From Prochlorococcaceae cyanobacterium ETNP18_MAG_14 (GTDB lineage: Bacteria; Cyanobacteriota; Cyanobacteriia; PCC-6307; Cyanobiaceae): a stretch of 32,109 nt of DNA. The stretch covers positions 1 through 32,109 of the forward strand of contig JASLWC010000011.1 in NCBI GenBank assembly GCA_030741055.1, given 5' to 3'. This document shows, one piece after another, positions 21,411 to 29,959 of the stretch (the first letter of the stretch is position 1; each line of letters starts with the position of its first letter). Made by a program: the position numbers and the translations under genes. The notes beneath the pieces were generated by a model, which saw nothing but the letters and a program-made list of their open reading frames with translations, searched no databases and was not told the origin of the DNA.

Positions 21411-21865
21411 GAATCAATGTGCGATGTTTGTTTTGAATTAATTACGACTCAAAGCCCAGTTCCCTTCTGTTTGTATGAGCTGTTAGATAGTGGCTTGATT
21501 TTAACTTGTACGGGCTTGTTCAATATTGCCATCTCTTTGATGGTGTTGCTGCCTTGCATAGAGTGGAGAAGATCAACCAAGGGTGAAGCTTGGCTAGGGG
21601 TGCATCCTTGTATGGGATTTAGTGCTTTTTAATTGACATCACTATTGCCATGTGCTGGTATTTACTTTGCCTTGATAATAGCAAGTGGCAGACTAGGGTG
21701 CGTCTAAAGCGAATAGATCAAGTTTAGGTATTTCAGGAGAGTTTAGCTTGATTTGTCTAATCGGAGTAAACCCATTCCCCTGATTAATGAAATATTAGAT
21801 GTCTTGGTAATAGACTATTTTTAAGCTATTGATAAGAAGTATTGATTGGTATTGACTTAACAAGT

Positions 21866-22171
21866 TTACATATCAGCCAGTCCTTTATTAGTGCTTTGCT
21901 TTGAAGTATATAATTCTGGAAAGTATGTTAAATAGATATCAACACAGCCAGTTTTGTATTCGTCAGAATCTCTACCGGTGCTCCAAAATAGTTTACGCCA
22001 GAGTGGTTTTGTGATTTGACTATTCTTGATTGTGGTGTGGATAAAGCTTTTATGTTGAATGTAGATGTCTAGCTTTTCAGTACAAGTCATCTGTTCGAAG
22101 CATCGTTCTTTTATTCTAGCAAGATTCTCTATAGCAATGCTTAAGGCAGCCACTAAGGAGAACGTAATCAT
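21866..22171 (-). CDS. Hypothetical protein, secretory-like N-terminus
   Basis: 101-aa ORF in an AT-rich region; hydrophobic N-terminus MITFSLVAALSIAIE; no recognised domain. Confidence 0.4.
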   Translation of the reverse strand: MITFSLVAALSIAIENLARIKERCFEQMTCTEKLDIYIQHKSFIHTTIKNSQITKPLWRKLFWSTGRDSDEYKTGCVDIYLTYFPELYTSKQSTNKGLADM

Positions 22172-22254
22172 CTTCTTTTCAAGGCGAGGCTTTCATTGCT
22201 CAGTGATTTGAAATGGTCATTTTCATAGAGTTAGTGGTGGCAGGGTATATAGAC

Positions 22255-22286
22255 AAGAGGCGCGCAGGCGTTATTAGCCTCTTTTT
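22255..22286 (+). terminator. Possible Rho-independent terminator
   Basis: AAGAGGC / GCCTCTT stem with a 15-nt loop and a following T-run. Confidence 0.4.
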
Positions 22287-22385
22287 AGTGGCTGACTTGA
22301 TGCGCATTGGATTATTGGCATGCTCTTCTGCTTGATTATTGATTTATAGGAGGGATACTGAGTCTAATTTGTCATAGCAGCAGCA

Positions 22386-22667
22386 ATGTCTGATGCAAAT
22401 CAAAAAGCAGGCATAGCATGGTTTACAACGGCTGAACTGCTGGACTACTTTCAGATTTCCAGGCAGATGCTTTGGAGCAATCGAAACAGGCTTTATAGAG
22501 GTATTCACTTCAGGCGTGCAAACCCCTTTAATCCATGGAGTTCATTGCTGTGGAGGCTTGAGCTGATGGAAGAGGTTCTAGGTCAGCGTGTTGCCGCCTT
22601 TCAACGCAAGGTCATGGATAATGTTATTCACGAGAGCAGCAGCTGGTCTGATGGCTTGAATAGATAG
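22386..22667 (+). CDS. Small excisionase/HTH-like protein
   Basis: 93 aa; AWFTTAELLDYFQISRQMLWSNRNRLYRGIHFRRANPFNPWSSLLWRLELMEEVLGQ follows an excisionase-type HTH plus wing pattern. Confidence 0.6.
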   Translation: MSDANQKAGIAWFTTAELLDYFQISRQMLWSNRNRLYRGIHFRRANPFNPWSSLLWRLELMEEVLGQRVAAFQRKVMDNVIHESSSWSDGLNR

Positions 22668-22828
22668 GATTAATGTTGAGAATTTGTGTCTTACCCATCA
22701 AGACCTCTGAAAAGTTTATAGATTCTCGTGAATGATTTCAAGAACTAATTGGTTGTAAGTTTTCGAACAATTATGTTTAGCAATAGCCTGTGGTTGCTTT
22801 CATGGTAATTGCTTGAATATCTTGGTCG

Positions 22829-23152
22829 CTATAAAATAGGTTTTGTGAATACATCTTCTACAAAACCTTGGCCTTGAGAAGTCTTAAGAAATCTTGGCTC
22901 CACAATGCAGCCGGCTCGATTAAAGTTGTCACCTGTGTGTGTTTTCAATACATAGGTTAGCGGCCGAAGCTGCTTTTTGGTTGCATAGCATTTTGGGTAA
23001 TACTTGTTGGCTATATTTTCAGTGATTAACTTGGTGATGTTTTCGCTTCTGTCATGCTCGATGAAACCATAGTCAACACATTGCCTTACGAGTGTAGCCA
23101 TTGATTTGCTTAGCTGCTTTGTTGATTTGTTAGAGGCTGATTGTGGCATCAT
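22829..23152 (-). CDS. Hypothetical protein
   Basis: 107-aa ORF in an orphan region; no recognised domain. Confidence 0.4.
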   Translation of the reverse strand: MMPQSASNKSTKQLSKSMATLVRQCVDYGFIEHDRSENITKLITENIANKYYPKCYATKKQLRPLTYVLKTHTGDNFNRAGCIVEPRFLKTSQGQGFVEDVFTKPIL

Positions 23153-23361
23153 CGTGTGTTAAAAAGCATAGCTTTGCTCTGCTGGCTTGACTTACTGTTG
23201 TTTGTATGACTTCAGGTTTTTGGTCTTTTGGGCCAACTTCTAACTTAGAAGTCTTTTAAAGACACACGTTTATGGGGTCTGTTTAAACAACCGTGTCACA
23301 GCGCTGATGTAACTGTGTTAACTAGCTTGAATGCAGAAAATCACCGAGCGCTCATTGCCCT

Positions 23362-25338
23362 ATGTCCTCTGACTCTTCCTCCAACATCCAGTCGGTTCTG
23401 CAGGAACAGCGCGTTTTTCATCCCACTGCGCAGCAGGCATCGCAGTCCTTGATTGGCAGTCTGGAGGCCTATAGGCAGATTGCAGATAAGGCTAAAGCTG
23501 ATCCCGACAGTTTCTGGGGAGAGGCCGCCCGTAGCGAGTTGGAATGGTTTGAGCCTTTTCATACTGTGCTCGATTGGTCGAATCCCCCGTTTGCACGCTG
23601 GTTTGAAGGGGGCACAACAAACCTCTCCAGCAATTGTCTTGATCGTCACCTCAATGGCCCTAAGGCGGATAAAACAGCCTTGATCTGGGAGGGTGAGCCT
23701 GGTGATGTGCGGAGCTTCACCTACAAACAGCTTCATGCTGAAGTGTGCAAAGCGGCCAATGCTTTAAAAGCTCTTGGCATTAAAAAGGGCGACTTGGTTG
23801 CGCTTTATATGCCGATGGTGCCAGAGGCGGCCATTGCCATGTTGGCTTGTGCCCGTATCGGAGCACCTCATTCGGTTGTGTTTGGTGGATTTTCAGCCGA
23901 AGCCCTTAGAGATCGCTTAGTGGATGGCGATGCCAAAGCAGTGATCACCGCTGATGGCAGTTTTCGCAAAGACAAGGCCGTTGCGTTAAAGCCTGCTGTT
24001 GATGCAGCTTTAGCCAATGATGCCTGCCCCAGTGTGCAGTCGGTGCTGGTTGTGCAGCGCACTAAGGAATCCGTCGTCATGGAGCCTGGTCGGGATCAGT
24101 GGTGGCACGAACTTGTGCCTGCTCAGTCTCAGCAGTGTCCGGCGGAGCCTATGGCGAGTGAGGATCGTCTGTTTGTGCTCTATACCTCTGGCTCAACCGG
24201 CAAGCCAAAGGGTGTTGTTCATACAACGGCGGGTTACAACCTTTGGGCACATTTAACTTTTAAGTGGATTTTCGACGTACGTGATGGCGATGTCTACTGG
24301 TGCACCGCCGATGTTGGTTGGATCACTGGTCACAGTTACATCGTTTATGGGCCGCTCTCCAATGGGGCTACCACAGTTATGTATGAGGGAGCGCCGCGTC
24401 CTTCTAAGCCGGGAGCCTTCTGGGAACTTATTCAAAAGCACGGGGTAACGATCTTTTATACCGCTCCAACAGCGATACGTGCCTTTATGAAAAATGGTCG
24501 TGAGGTGCCAGATCAATACGATATGAGCAGTCTCAGGTTGTTGGGCACCGTTGGTGAGCCAATTAATCCTGAAGCCTGGATGTGGTATCGGCAGGTGATT
24601 GGAGGTGATCGTTGCCCAATAGTTGATACCTGGTGGCAAACAGAAACTGGTGGAGTGATGATTAGTCCATTGCCTGGTGCCACTCCGACCAAGCCTGGTT
24701 CTGCAACCCTTCCTCTACCTGGTATTCAGGCCGATGTGGTTGACGCTAAAGGAGACCCAGTAGCGGCTGATGAAGGCGGATATCTAGTTGTACGCCAACC
24801 CTGGCCAGGGATGATGCGCACGGTGCACGGCAACCCTCAGCGCTTTCGTGAGAGTTATTGGGAATATCTCCGACCCAGTGACGGCAGCTTCATTTATTTC
24901 GCTGGCGATGGAGCTCGTCGTGATGCCGATGGTTACTTCTGGGTAATGGGCCGTGTGGATGACGTCATTAACGTCTCCGGTCATCGTCTTGGCACGATGG
25001 AAATCGAATCGGCGTTAGTTAGTCACCCGGCAGTGTCGGAGGCGGCTGTGGTGGGACGTCCTGATGACCTTAAAGGTGAAGTAATTGTTGCCTTCGTTAC
25101 TTTGCAAAGCGGTAGGGATGTTAGTGACGATTTGATTAAGGAACTTCGTATTCATGTAGGTAAGGAAATAGGACCCATAGCCCGACCTGAAGAGATCCGA
25201 TGTAGTGATGCCCTGCCCAAAACGCGTAGTGGCAAAATCATGCGTCGGATTCTTCGTGCTTTAGCAGCTGGAGAAGAAGTGAAGGGTGACACCAGCACCC
25301 TTGAGGATCGCTCGGTGCTCGATCGGCTTAGGGCATGA
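23362..25338 (+). CDS. acs: Acetyl-CoA synthetase
   Basis: 658 aa; [100 protein letters not shown]. Confidence 0.97.
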   Translation: MSSDSSSNIQSVLQEQRVFHPTAQQASQSLIGSLEAYRQIADKAKADPDSFWGEAARSELEWFEPFHTVLDWSNPPFARWFEGGTTNLSSNCLDRHLNGPKADKTALIWEGEPGDVRSFTYKQLHAEVCKAANALKALGIKKGDLVALYMPMVPEAAIAMLACARIGAPHSVVFGGFSAEALRDRLVDGDAKAVITADGSFRKDKAVALKPAVDAALANDACPSVQSVLVVQRTKESVVMEPGRDQWWHELVPAQSQQCPAEPMASEDRLFVLYTSGSTGKPKGVVHTTAGYNLWAHLTFKWIFDVRDGDVYWCTADVGWITGHSYIVYGPLSNGATTVMYEGAPRPSKPGAFWELIQKHGVTIFYTAPTAIRAFMKNGREVPDQYDMSSLRLLGTVGEPINPEAWMWYRQVIGGDRCPIVDTWWQTETGGVMISPLPGATPTKPGSATLPLPGIQADVVDAKGDPVAADEGGYLVVRQPWPGMMRTVHGNPQRFRESYWEYLRPSDGSFIYFAGDGARRDADGYFWVMGRVDDVINVSGHRLGTMEIESALVSHPAVSEAAVVGRPDDLKGEVIVAFVTLQSGRDVSDDLIKELRIHVGKEIGPIARPEEIRCSDALPKTRSGKIMRRILRALAAGEEVKGDTSTLEDRSVLDRLRA

Positions 25339-25341
25339 TCG

Positions 25342-26079
25342 TCAACTTGCTTGTGGGCTTGCCCAACAGCAGATAGTTTCTACTAGTTGCTTAATTGTCT
25401 CGGCTCGGGCGGAATCATCCGCCCAATTCCCGAGCAGGTTTTGGCGTAAACCTGCGCTGGCTGGGGTGAGGTGATCGCCTGGGAGATGGCAGCTTTGTGT
25501 TGCATCATCACTTCGTTGCTGAAGACAATGCAAAAGGCTTGGGCTCTGATCAAGGTCGTCCTTCCCGAAGCTGACCAATAAGTTATGGGGTTGGTGGTAG
25601 CACTCTCGGATTAGGCGCATTGTTTCTTTGGGGCTTGGGCTGAATTCCGTATGGAAGTCAAGTCTTGATCTGAGTTCCCGAAGCATGGGGATTGAACGAT
25701 CCGCCGTGAAATTGTTAAAGCTCAATGCCACCAGAGCTTTGCTGTTGCGGCCGCCATCTGGAGAGAGAAGATGCAACTTGCAGCCAAGGCTATGCCCCAG
25801 GCGAAGGGGTGCTGGTAGCGGACCAACCCTTGTCTCAAGTTCTTGTCGGCAACGACGCAGATTGCTCCAGGCTTCATTTGCTTGCGCCTGATGATCGAAG
25901 CCTGGCACATAGCCCCAAGTGTGAACTGCGAGGTTGTGGTCAGCCAGAGCTTCTAGTAGTCGGCGATAACTGAGCTGAGGACTCGCCGCTAAATAGCTGC
26001 CGCCGATCATCTCCACCAGTGCGATTGGCTGGGCTGGCCAGAGCCCCCAGGCTTTGCCTAGGCGTCTCCATCTGGTCAT
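25342..26079 (-). CDS. DUF1350 family protein (alpha/beta-hydrolase-like)
   Basis: IALVEMIGGSYLAASPQLSYRRLLEALA, RLGHSLGCKLHLL, LVALSFNNF; typical of cyanobacterial/plastid DUF1350. Confidence 0.82.
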   Translation of the reverse strand: MTRWRRLGKAWGLWPAQPIALVEMIGGSYLAASPQLSYRRLLEALADHNLAVHTWGYVPGFDHQAQANEAWSNLRRCRQELETRVGPLPAPLRLGHSLGCKLHLLSPDGGRNSKALVALSFNNFTADRSIPMLRELRSRLDFHTEFSPSPKETMRLIRECYHQPHNLLVSFGKDDLDQSPSLLHCLQQRSDDATQSCHLPGDHLTPASAGLRQNLLGNWADDSARAETIKQLVETICCWASPQAS

Positions 26080-26537
26080 GGTTGGTTGGCGATCGTCTCC
26101 ACGATGTGACGTGCTTCTCGCACATGGGCAGGTCCATCGAGAAGATTATTAAAAACGTGGCGGATTAGGCCTTGTTTATCAATTACGTAAGTGACGCGGC
26201 TTGGCAAAACTCCAAGGGTTCGTGGCACCCCAAAGGCTCTTCTTAGTGTGTTTTCCTTGTCGCTGAGCAGGGCATAGGGAAGCTGATATCTCTCTGCGAA
26301 TCGACGATGGCTGATGTCATCATCACCACTCACTCCCCAAACTTCGGCGCCGAGTTTCTGGAAAACCGCATGATCATCTCGGAAGCCACAGGCTTCAGCT
26401 GTACATCCAGGCGTGTCGTCCTTTGGATAGAAAAACAGCACTAGCACTTTGCCCTTGAGGTTGCTACTGCTCCGGGTGGTCCCATTTTGGTCTTTAAGCA
26501 CAATTGCGGGGGCCTTATCACCAACCTGGAGGGTCAT
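26076..26537 (-). CDS. bcp: Thioredoxin-dependent thiol peroxidase (peroxiredoxin Bcp)
   Basis: LVLFFYPKDDTPGCTAEACGFRDDHAVFQKLGAEVWGVSGDD. Start set at MTLQVGDKAP (26537). Confidence 0.93.
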   Translation of the reverse strand: MTLQVGDKAPAIVLKDQNGTTRSSSNLKGKVLVLFFYPKDDTPGCTAEACGFRDDHAVFQKLGAEVWGVSGDDDISHRRFAERYQLPYALLSDKENTLRRAFGVPRTLGVLPSRVTYVIDKQGLIRHVFNNLLDGPAHVREARHIVETIANQP

Positions 26538-26623
26538 CAGGAGCTCTTTTTGGGTTAACAAGCAGCCTAGGGACCCCCTTGATGGCTACGGGAGAATACA
26601 AGTGATCGATTGAGGCCGACGAA

Positions 26624-27532
26624 GTGGTGGAAGAGAAGAAGCAACAGTTAGGCGCTGGCCAGTTGGATCTTCTTTGTGAAATGGATGCAGAGGAGGCTGT
26701 TGTTTCTTCGTCAGAGGCTGTTGTTCCTCCGCTAGAGGCTGTTGTCCCTCCGCTAGAGGTAGCTTCTGCGCCGCAGCCTTTGCCGATTGCCCTCCCTTGC
26801 TTTACCCCTGAAGCCTCGATTCCTTTACCAGAAATGTTGCTCATCATCGATACGGAAACCACAGGGTTGGATCCGAAACAGGATCATTGCCTGGAGGTTG
26901 GAGCAATTCTTTTTCATGCACCACGGCGCGCGGTGCTGGCCCAGCATTCTTTTCTGTTGCCTGTGCAGGACAATTCGGCTGAGTTGATTAATCGCATCCC
27001 TGCTGATGTCACACGGCTGAATCAGCCCTGGCGAGAGGGGCTTAACTATTTCCAATCTTTACTCGATGCCGCTGAACTATTGGTTGCTCATAATGCTGCC
27101 TTTGATCGTCAGTGGTTTGGAAAGGATCACCTCCCAGCTGTAGCCAAACCCTGGCTCTGCACGATGGAAGATATTGCATGGCCAGCGGATCGCCAGCTTC
27201 GCTCTAGACCTTCTGTAAGGGATTTAGCACTCGCTTATGGCGTACCGGTATGGGCAGCACATCGTGCTCTCACCGACTGCATATATCTGGCGGAGGTATT
27301 TAGTCGCTGCAATGAATTGGAAACCCTTCTGCTTCATGGGCTTGAGCCACGGCGTTTGATGCGTGCCCAGGTTTCTTATCAGCAAAGACATCTGGCCAAG
27401 CAGGCTGGTTTTCGTTGGAATGATCCAGTTCAAGGTGCTTGGACACGGCGTTTGAGTGATCGTGAGGCCGCCGGCCTCGGTTTCCAGGTGGTTTCTATTG
27501 ATCAGGATGAGCAAGGTGCTTTGTGTGCCTAA
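26624..27532 (+). CDS. 3'-5' exonuclease (DnaQ-like DEDD family)
   Basis: LLIIDTETTGLDPKQDHCLEVGAILF (ExoI), LVAHNAAFDRQWF (ExoII), AHRALTDCIYLAEVF (ExoIII); low-complexity N-terminus; GTG start. Confidence 0.88.
   Translation: MVEEKKQQLGAGQLDLLCEMDAEEAVVSSSEAVVPPLEAVVPPLEVASAPQPLPIALPCFTPEASIPLPEMLLIIDTETTGLDPKQDHCLEVGAILFHAPRRAVLAQHSFLLPVQDNSAELINRIPADVTRLNQPWREGLNYFQSLLDAAELLVAHNAAFDRQWFGKDHLPAVAKPWLCTMEDIAWPADRQLRSRPSVRDLALAYGVPVWAAHRALTDCIYLAEVFSRCNELETLLLHGLEPRRLMRAQVSYQQRHLAKQAGFRWNDPVQGAWTRRLSDREAAGLGFQVVSIDQDEQGALCA
26693..26755 (+). repeat. Three 21-bp in-frame tandem repeats
   Basis: GAGGCTGTTGTTTCTTCGTCA / GAGGCTGTTGTTCCTCCGCTA / GAGGCTGTTGTCCCTCCGCTA encode EAVVSSS-EAVVPPL-EAVVPPL. 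Confidence 0.95.
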
Positions 27533-27798
27533 ATAGGATCCCAGCAAGATTCTTGCTTGCAACAAGGCATGAGTGCAAAACCTTTTTATTTAGCAAGTCG
27601 TTCAGGTCTCCTTGATTTCAGATGTATAGAACTGAACCCTCGAAAGCAGTCCATCGCTTCATCTTGTTTAGTTGATATGGGCTGACAGCTTCCACAAAGA
27701 CTTGGCACTTGAATTATTGTGATCTTTATCAAAATGAACTCTGACAGCAATAGTGCCAGTTGACTTAGGGCTGAGTGAGTTTTAGTGAGAAGTTGATT

Positions 27799-27824
27799 AT
27801 AGCCCTGATTTATATCAGGGCTAT
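27799..27824 (+). terminator. Stem-loop, probable terminator
   Basis: ATAGCCCTGAT-TTAT-ATCAGGGCTAT, 11-bp perfect arms, followed by TCCTTTG. Confidence 0.5.
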
Positions 27825-27964
27825 TCCTTTGATCTGGGCTGCTGTGAGCAAGATCACAGATTTGATTGCTCCAGATCAATGCTTTGGATGCCAGTGAAAG
27901 CGATGGTATGTGCATCGGAGGCAATCAAGCTTTCTGTATTACATACGCTATCAACTTCAAGATC

Positions 27965-28186
27965 ATGACTACTTCCAACAGCGACTACCCTAGCGAAATT
28001 CTAGATCAGGAACTTTCCTTTACTGAACTTGAAAATCTATCTGGTGGCAAAGGGTTTAGCTATTCGCATGAATCTCTCGTGGTCACAACCAACGGCAGAA
28101 AGATCGTTCTAAAGAATCGGAGCGAATTCAAGGGGGATAAAGAGTATGAGAAGTATTTCAAGGAAAGAATCAAGGAGTTTGCATAA
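27965..28186 (+). CDS. Short peptide with double-glycine-type leader motif
   Basis: 73 aa from ATG 27965: MTTSNSDYPSEILDQELSFTELENLSGGKGFSYSHESLVVTTNGRKIVLKNRSEFKGDKEYEKYFKERIKEFA; ELSFTELENLSGG matches GG-leader style. Confidence 0.6.
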   Translation: MTTSNSDYPSEILDQELSFTELENLSGGKGFSYSHESLVVTTNGRKIVLKNRSEFKGDKEYEKYFKERIKEFA

Positions 28187-28248
28187 ATTTAGTAAATCCC
28201 TAGCGAACATGTTTGCAGATATACATTTCCAAAACAAGCGATCGCATG

Positions 28249-28280
28249 ACAGCCCTGCTAACCAGTGGGGCTGTTTTATT
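28249..28280 (+). terminator. Rho-independent terminator
   Basis: ACAGCCC ... GGGCTGT stem followed by TTTATT, about 60 bp after the 27965-28186 stop. Confidence 0.6.
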
Positions 28281-28294
28281 GGCTGCAAGATAAT

Positions 28295-28315
28295 ACCGCT
28301 AACTCCCTTAGCGGT
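28295..28315. other. Stem-loop
   Basis: ACCGCTAA-CTCCC-TTAGCGGT, perfect 8-bp arms. Confidence 0.5.
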
Positions 28316-28395
28316 GAGGCCGCTTGAGCGCTGTTGTGAATTCATAGTATAAAAGCTGGCCGCGGTTGGCCATGAGATTATCTATGTTGTTTAAT

Positions 28396-28632
28396 CTATT
28401 TGGGTAAAATAGAACTGCTATCAAAGTAAATACCCTCCATGAGGTTATCGGTGCATTTATAAAAGCCTTGTGAGAATTTCTTATAGCCAGCATTCGTGCA
28501 TTTAATACTCACGTGATTTATTGTGTTGTCAAACTCTTTCAACGGCAGATAAATCTCTTTTGACAATGTAGATTCTTGAGAGAGGATAAGTGATGAGATT
28601 GCTGATAGTGTTATAGGAGTTATTTTGCGCAT
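28396..28632 (-). CDS. Small putative secreted protein
   Basis: 78 aa with signal-like N-terminus MRKITPITLSAISSLILS and two cysteines (IKCTNAGYKKFSQGFYKCTDN). Confidence 0.5.
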   Translation of the reverse strand: MRKITPITLSAISSLILSQESTLSKEIYLPLKEFDNTINHVSIKCTNAGYKKFSQGFYKCTDNLMEGIYFDSSSILPK

Positions 28633-28732
28633 GGATTTGCACCTGTGAATTGCAGTATGGCCCAGATTGTGTACCTATATCTTCTTTGCGTCCACTAAAG
28701 CAGCTGTTGGTTTTAGGTCAGTTTCTGCTCTT

Positions 28733-28748
28733 ACAACACATGTGTTGT
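28733..28748. promoter_or_regulatory. 16-bp perfect palindrome, candidate operator
   Basis: ACAACACATGTGTTGT in the divergent intergenic region between 28632 (-) and 28925 (+). Confidence 0.4.
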
Positions 28749-28889
28749 GTTTTGACCAGGCAACGAAGGCACAATTCGTGAGCAAATTTCAGCGCTGCCT
28801 AGCGTGATTTCAAAGCGTCATCTATTTCATAGCTATCTGCCTCTATAAGCAAAAAATACCAGCACAAGCAGCACTGAAAGCAAGCAGGC

Positions 28890-28922
28890 GCTATAGCTGG
28901 TGTGTTGAGCTATAGCCTTTTT
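28890..28922 (+). terminator. Hairpin plus T5, terminator/attenuator-like
   Basis: GCTATAGCT-GGTGTGTTG-AGCTATAGC-CTTTTT ending 2 nt before ATG 28925. Confidence 0.55.
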
Positions 28923-28924
28923 CG

Positions 28925-29404
28925 ATGGCTACACAACAGCAGTTGGCTTTCATGCGTGAGGCCATTCGCATTCAGCGCGATGCAGGGGTCATTCGTAAAA
29001 GCGGAGGTGCCTTCGGGGCCCTGATAGTCAAGGGCGGTGCCGTAGTTGCTTCCTGTGGTAACAGCGTAATTCGGGATATGGACCCCTCAGCTCATGCCGA
29101 GGTGAACGCCATCCGTCAGGCATGCAGAAAACTAGGAACTTGGGATTTATCTGGCTGCGAGCTCTATACCAGTTGTCAGTGCTGTCCGATGTGTTACGCA
29201 ACCGCCTACTGGGCCAGGATCAGCCGCATTTACTACGCCGCTTCATGGCAGGCGTATCGAGATCTGTTCTCCGATGAAGAAATTAGTGAAGACATGCTTA
29301 AACCAATTGCTCAACGTCATATACCGCAGGAACAGATGCTTGAAGAGGAGGCAATGAAGGTCTGGGGAGAGTTCCGTGCCCTGCCGGATGGAGCCAGATA
29401 TTGA
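28925..29404 (+). CDS. Nucleoside/guanine deaminase family (zinc-dependent CMP/dCMP deaminase fold)
   Basis: 159 aa; AHAEVNAIRQA and YTSCQCCPMCYATAYWARISRIYYAAS zinc motifs. Confidence 0.87.
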   Translation: MATQQQLAFMREAIRIQRDAGVIRKSGGAFGALIVKGGAVVASCGNSVIRDMDPSAHAEVNAIRQACRKLGTWDLSGCELYTSCQCCPMCYATAYWARISRIYYAASWQAYRDLFSDEEISEDMLKPIAQRHIPQEQMLEEEAMKVWGEFRALPDGARY

Positions 29405-29511
29405 GCTCTTCACTAGCTTTGAAAATCAATGCAAGAGCAGATTTGTTTCAGCACTCTGAAGTCACACTGATGAATTTGCATTTCAGGCTTTGAATTCGTC
29501 AAGCTGGTCTT

Positions 29512-29814
29512 ATGGATGCGTTATCTCGCCAGCATCAACCTTTACCGCATTGGGCTTTCCGTCGGCAGGTTCTTAGTGATCCCCTGCGGCTGCGGCTACG
29601 TCAATGGCAGCAGGTACGCACATGGGCCCGCTTGATTCGAGAGGCGGAGGCGCTTTGGCATGTAGATGTGAGGGAATTAAGGCGTTTAGGTGCTTTGGAG
29701 TTATACCAGTTGCTACAGGAGGTGCCGCCTCCTCAGCGAGGACGGGTAAATCGATGGTTGGATCGCTATGCCGTTGCAACCAGATTTCAATCAGAAGAGT
29801 CTGAGTTTGATTGA
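29512..29814 (+). CDS. Hypothetical protein
   Basis: 100 aa, Arg/Trp/Leu-rich; coding-like composition continuous with flanking core genes; no recognised domain. Confidence 0.6.
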   Translation: MDALSRQHQPLPHWAFRRQVLSDPLRLRLRQWQQVRTWARLIREAEALWHVDVRELRRLGALELYQLLQEVPPPQRGRVNRWLDRYAVATRFQSEESEFD

Positions 29815-29959
29815 CAAGAACTGCAAAACAGTGTCAATTAAGTTGTCAGATTTAAGCCGAACTGATCTTGCTAACCAGCTCTTAATTTGCATGTTGGTTG
29901 GCTCAATTACTTAAAGAATTTAAGCCAATACTCATAAAGAAGATCTCCATATCTCTTCT

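Noticed and set aside
21405-21632. 75-aa Cys-rich + strand ORF
   Set aside because: No ribosome-binding site or domain seen; overlaps the HAD hydrolase start; probably chance.
23341-23736. 131-aa ORF antisense to the acs start
   Set aside because: Overlaps the confident acs N-terminus; no domain.
24253-24639. 128-aa ORF antisense to acs
   Set aside because: Wholly within acs; no domain.
26518-26862. 114-aa - strand ORF with SSGGTTASSGGTTAS repeats
   Set aside because: It is the antisense reading of the 21-bp repeats in the exonuclease gene and its bcp flank; the + strand frame has a recognisable DEDD exonuclease.
27586-27924. 112-aa - strand ORF
   Set aside because: No recognisable domain, covers the terminator-like hairpin and overlaps the region upstream of the GG-leader gene; likely chance.
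28239-28246. GCGATCGC (HIP1-like) octamer, also at 9377-9384
   Set aside because: Only isolated copies noticed, so no evidence of HIP1 enrichment.
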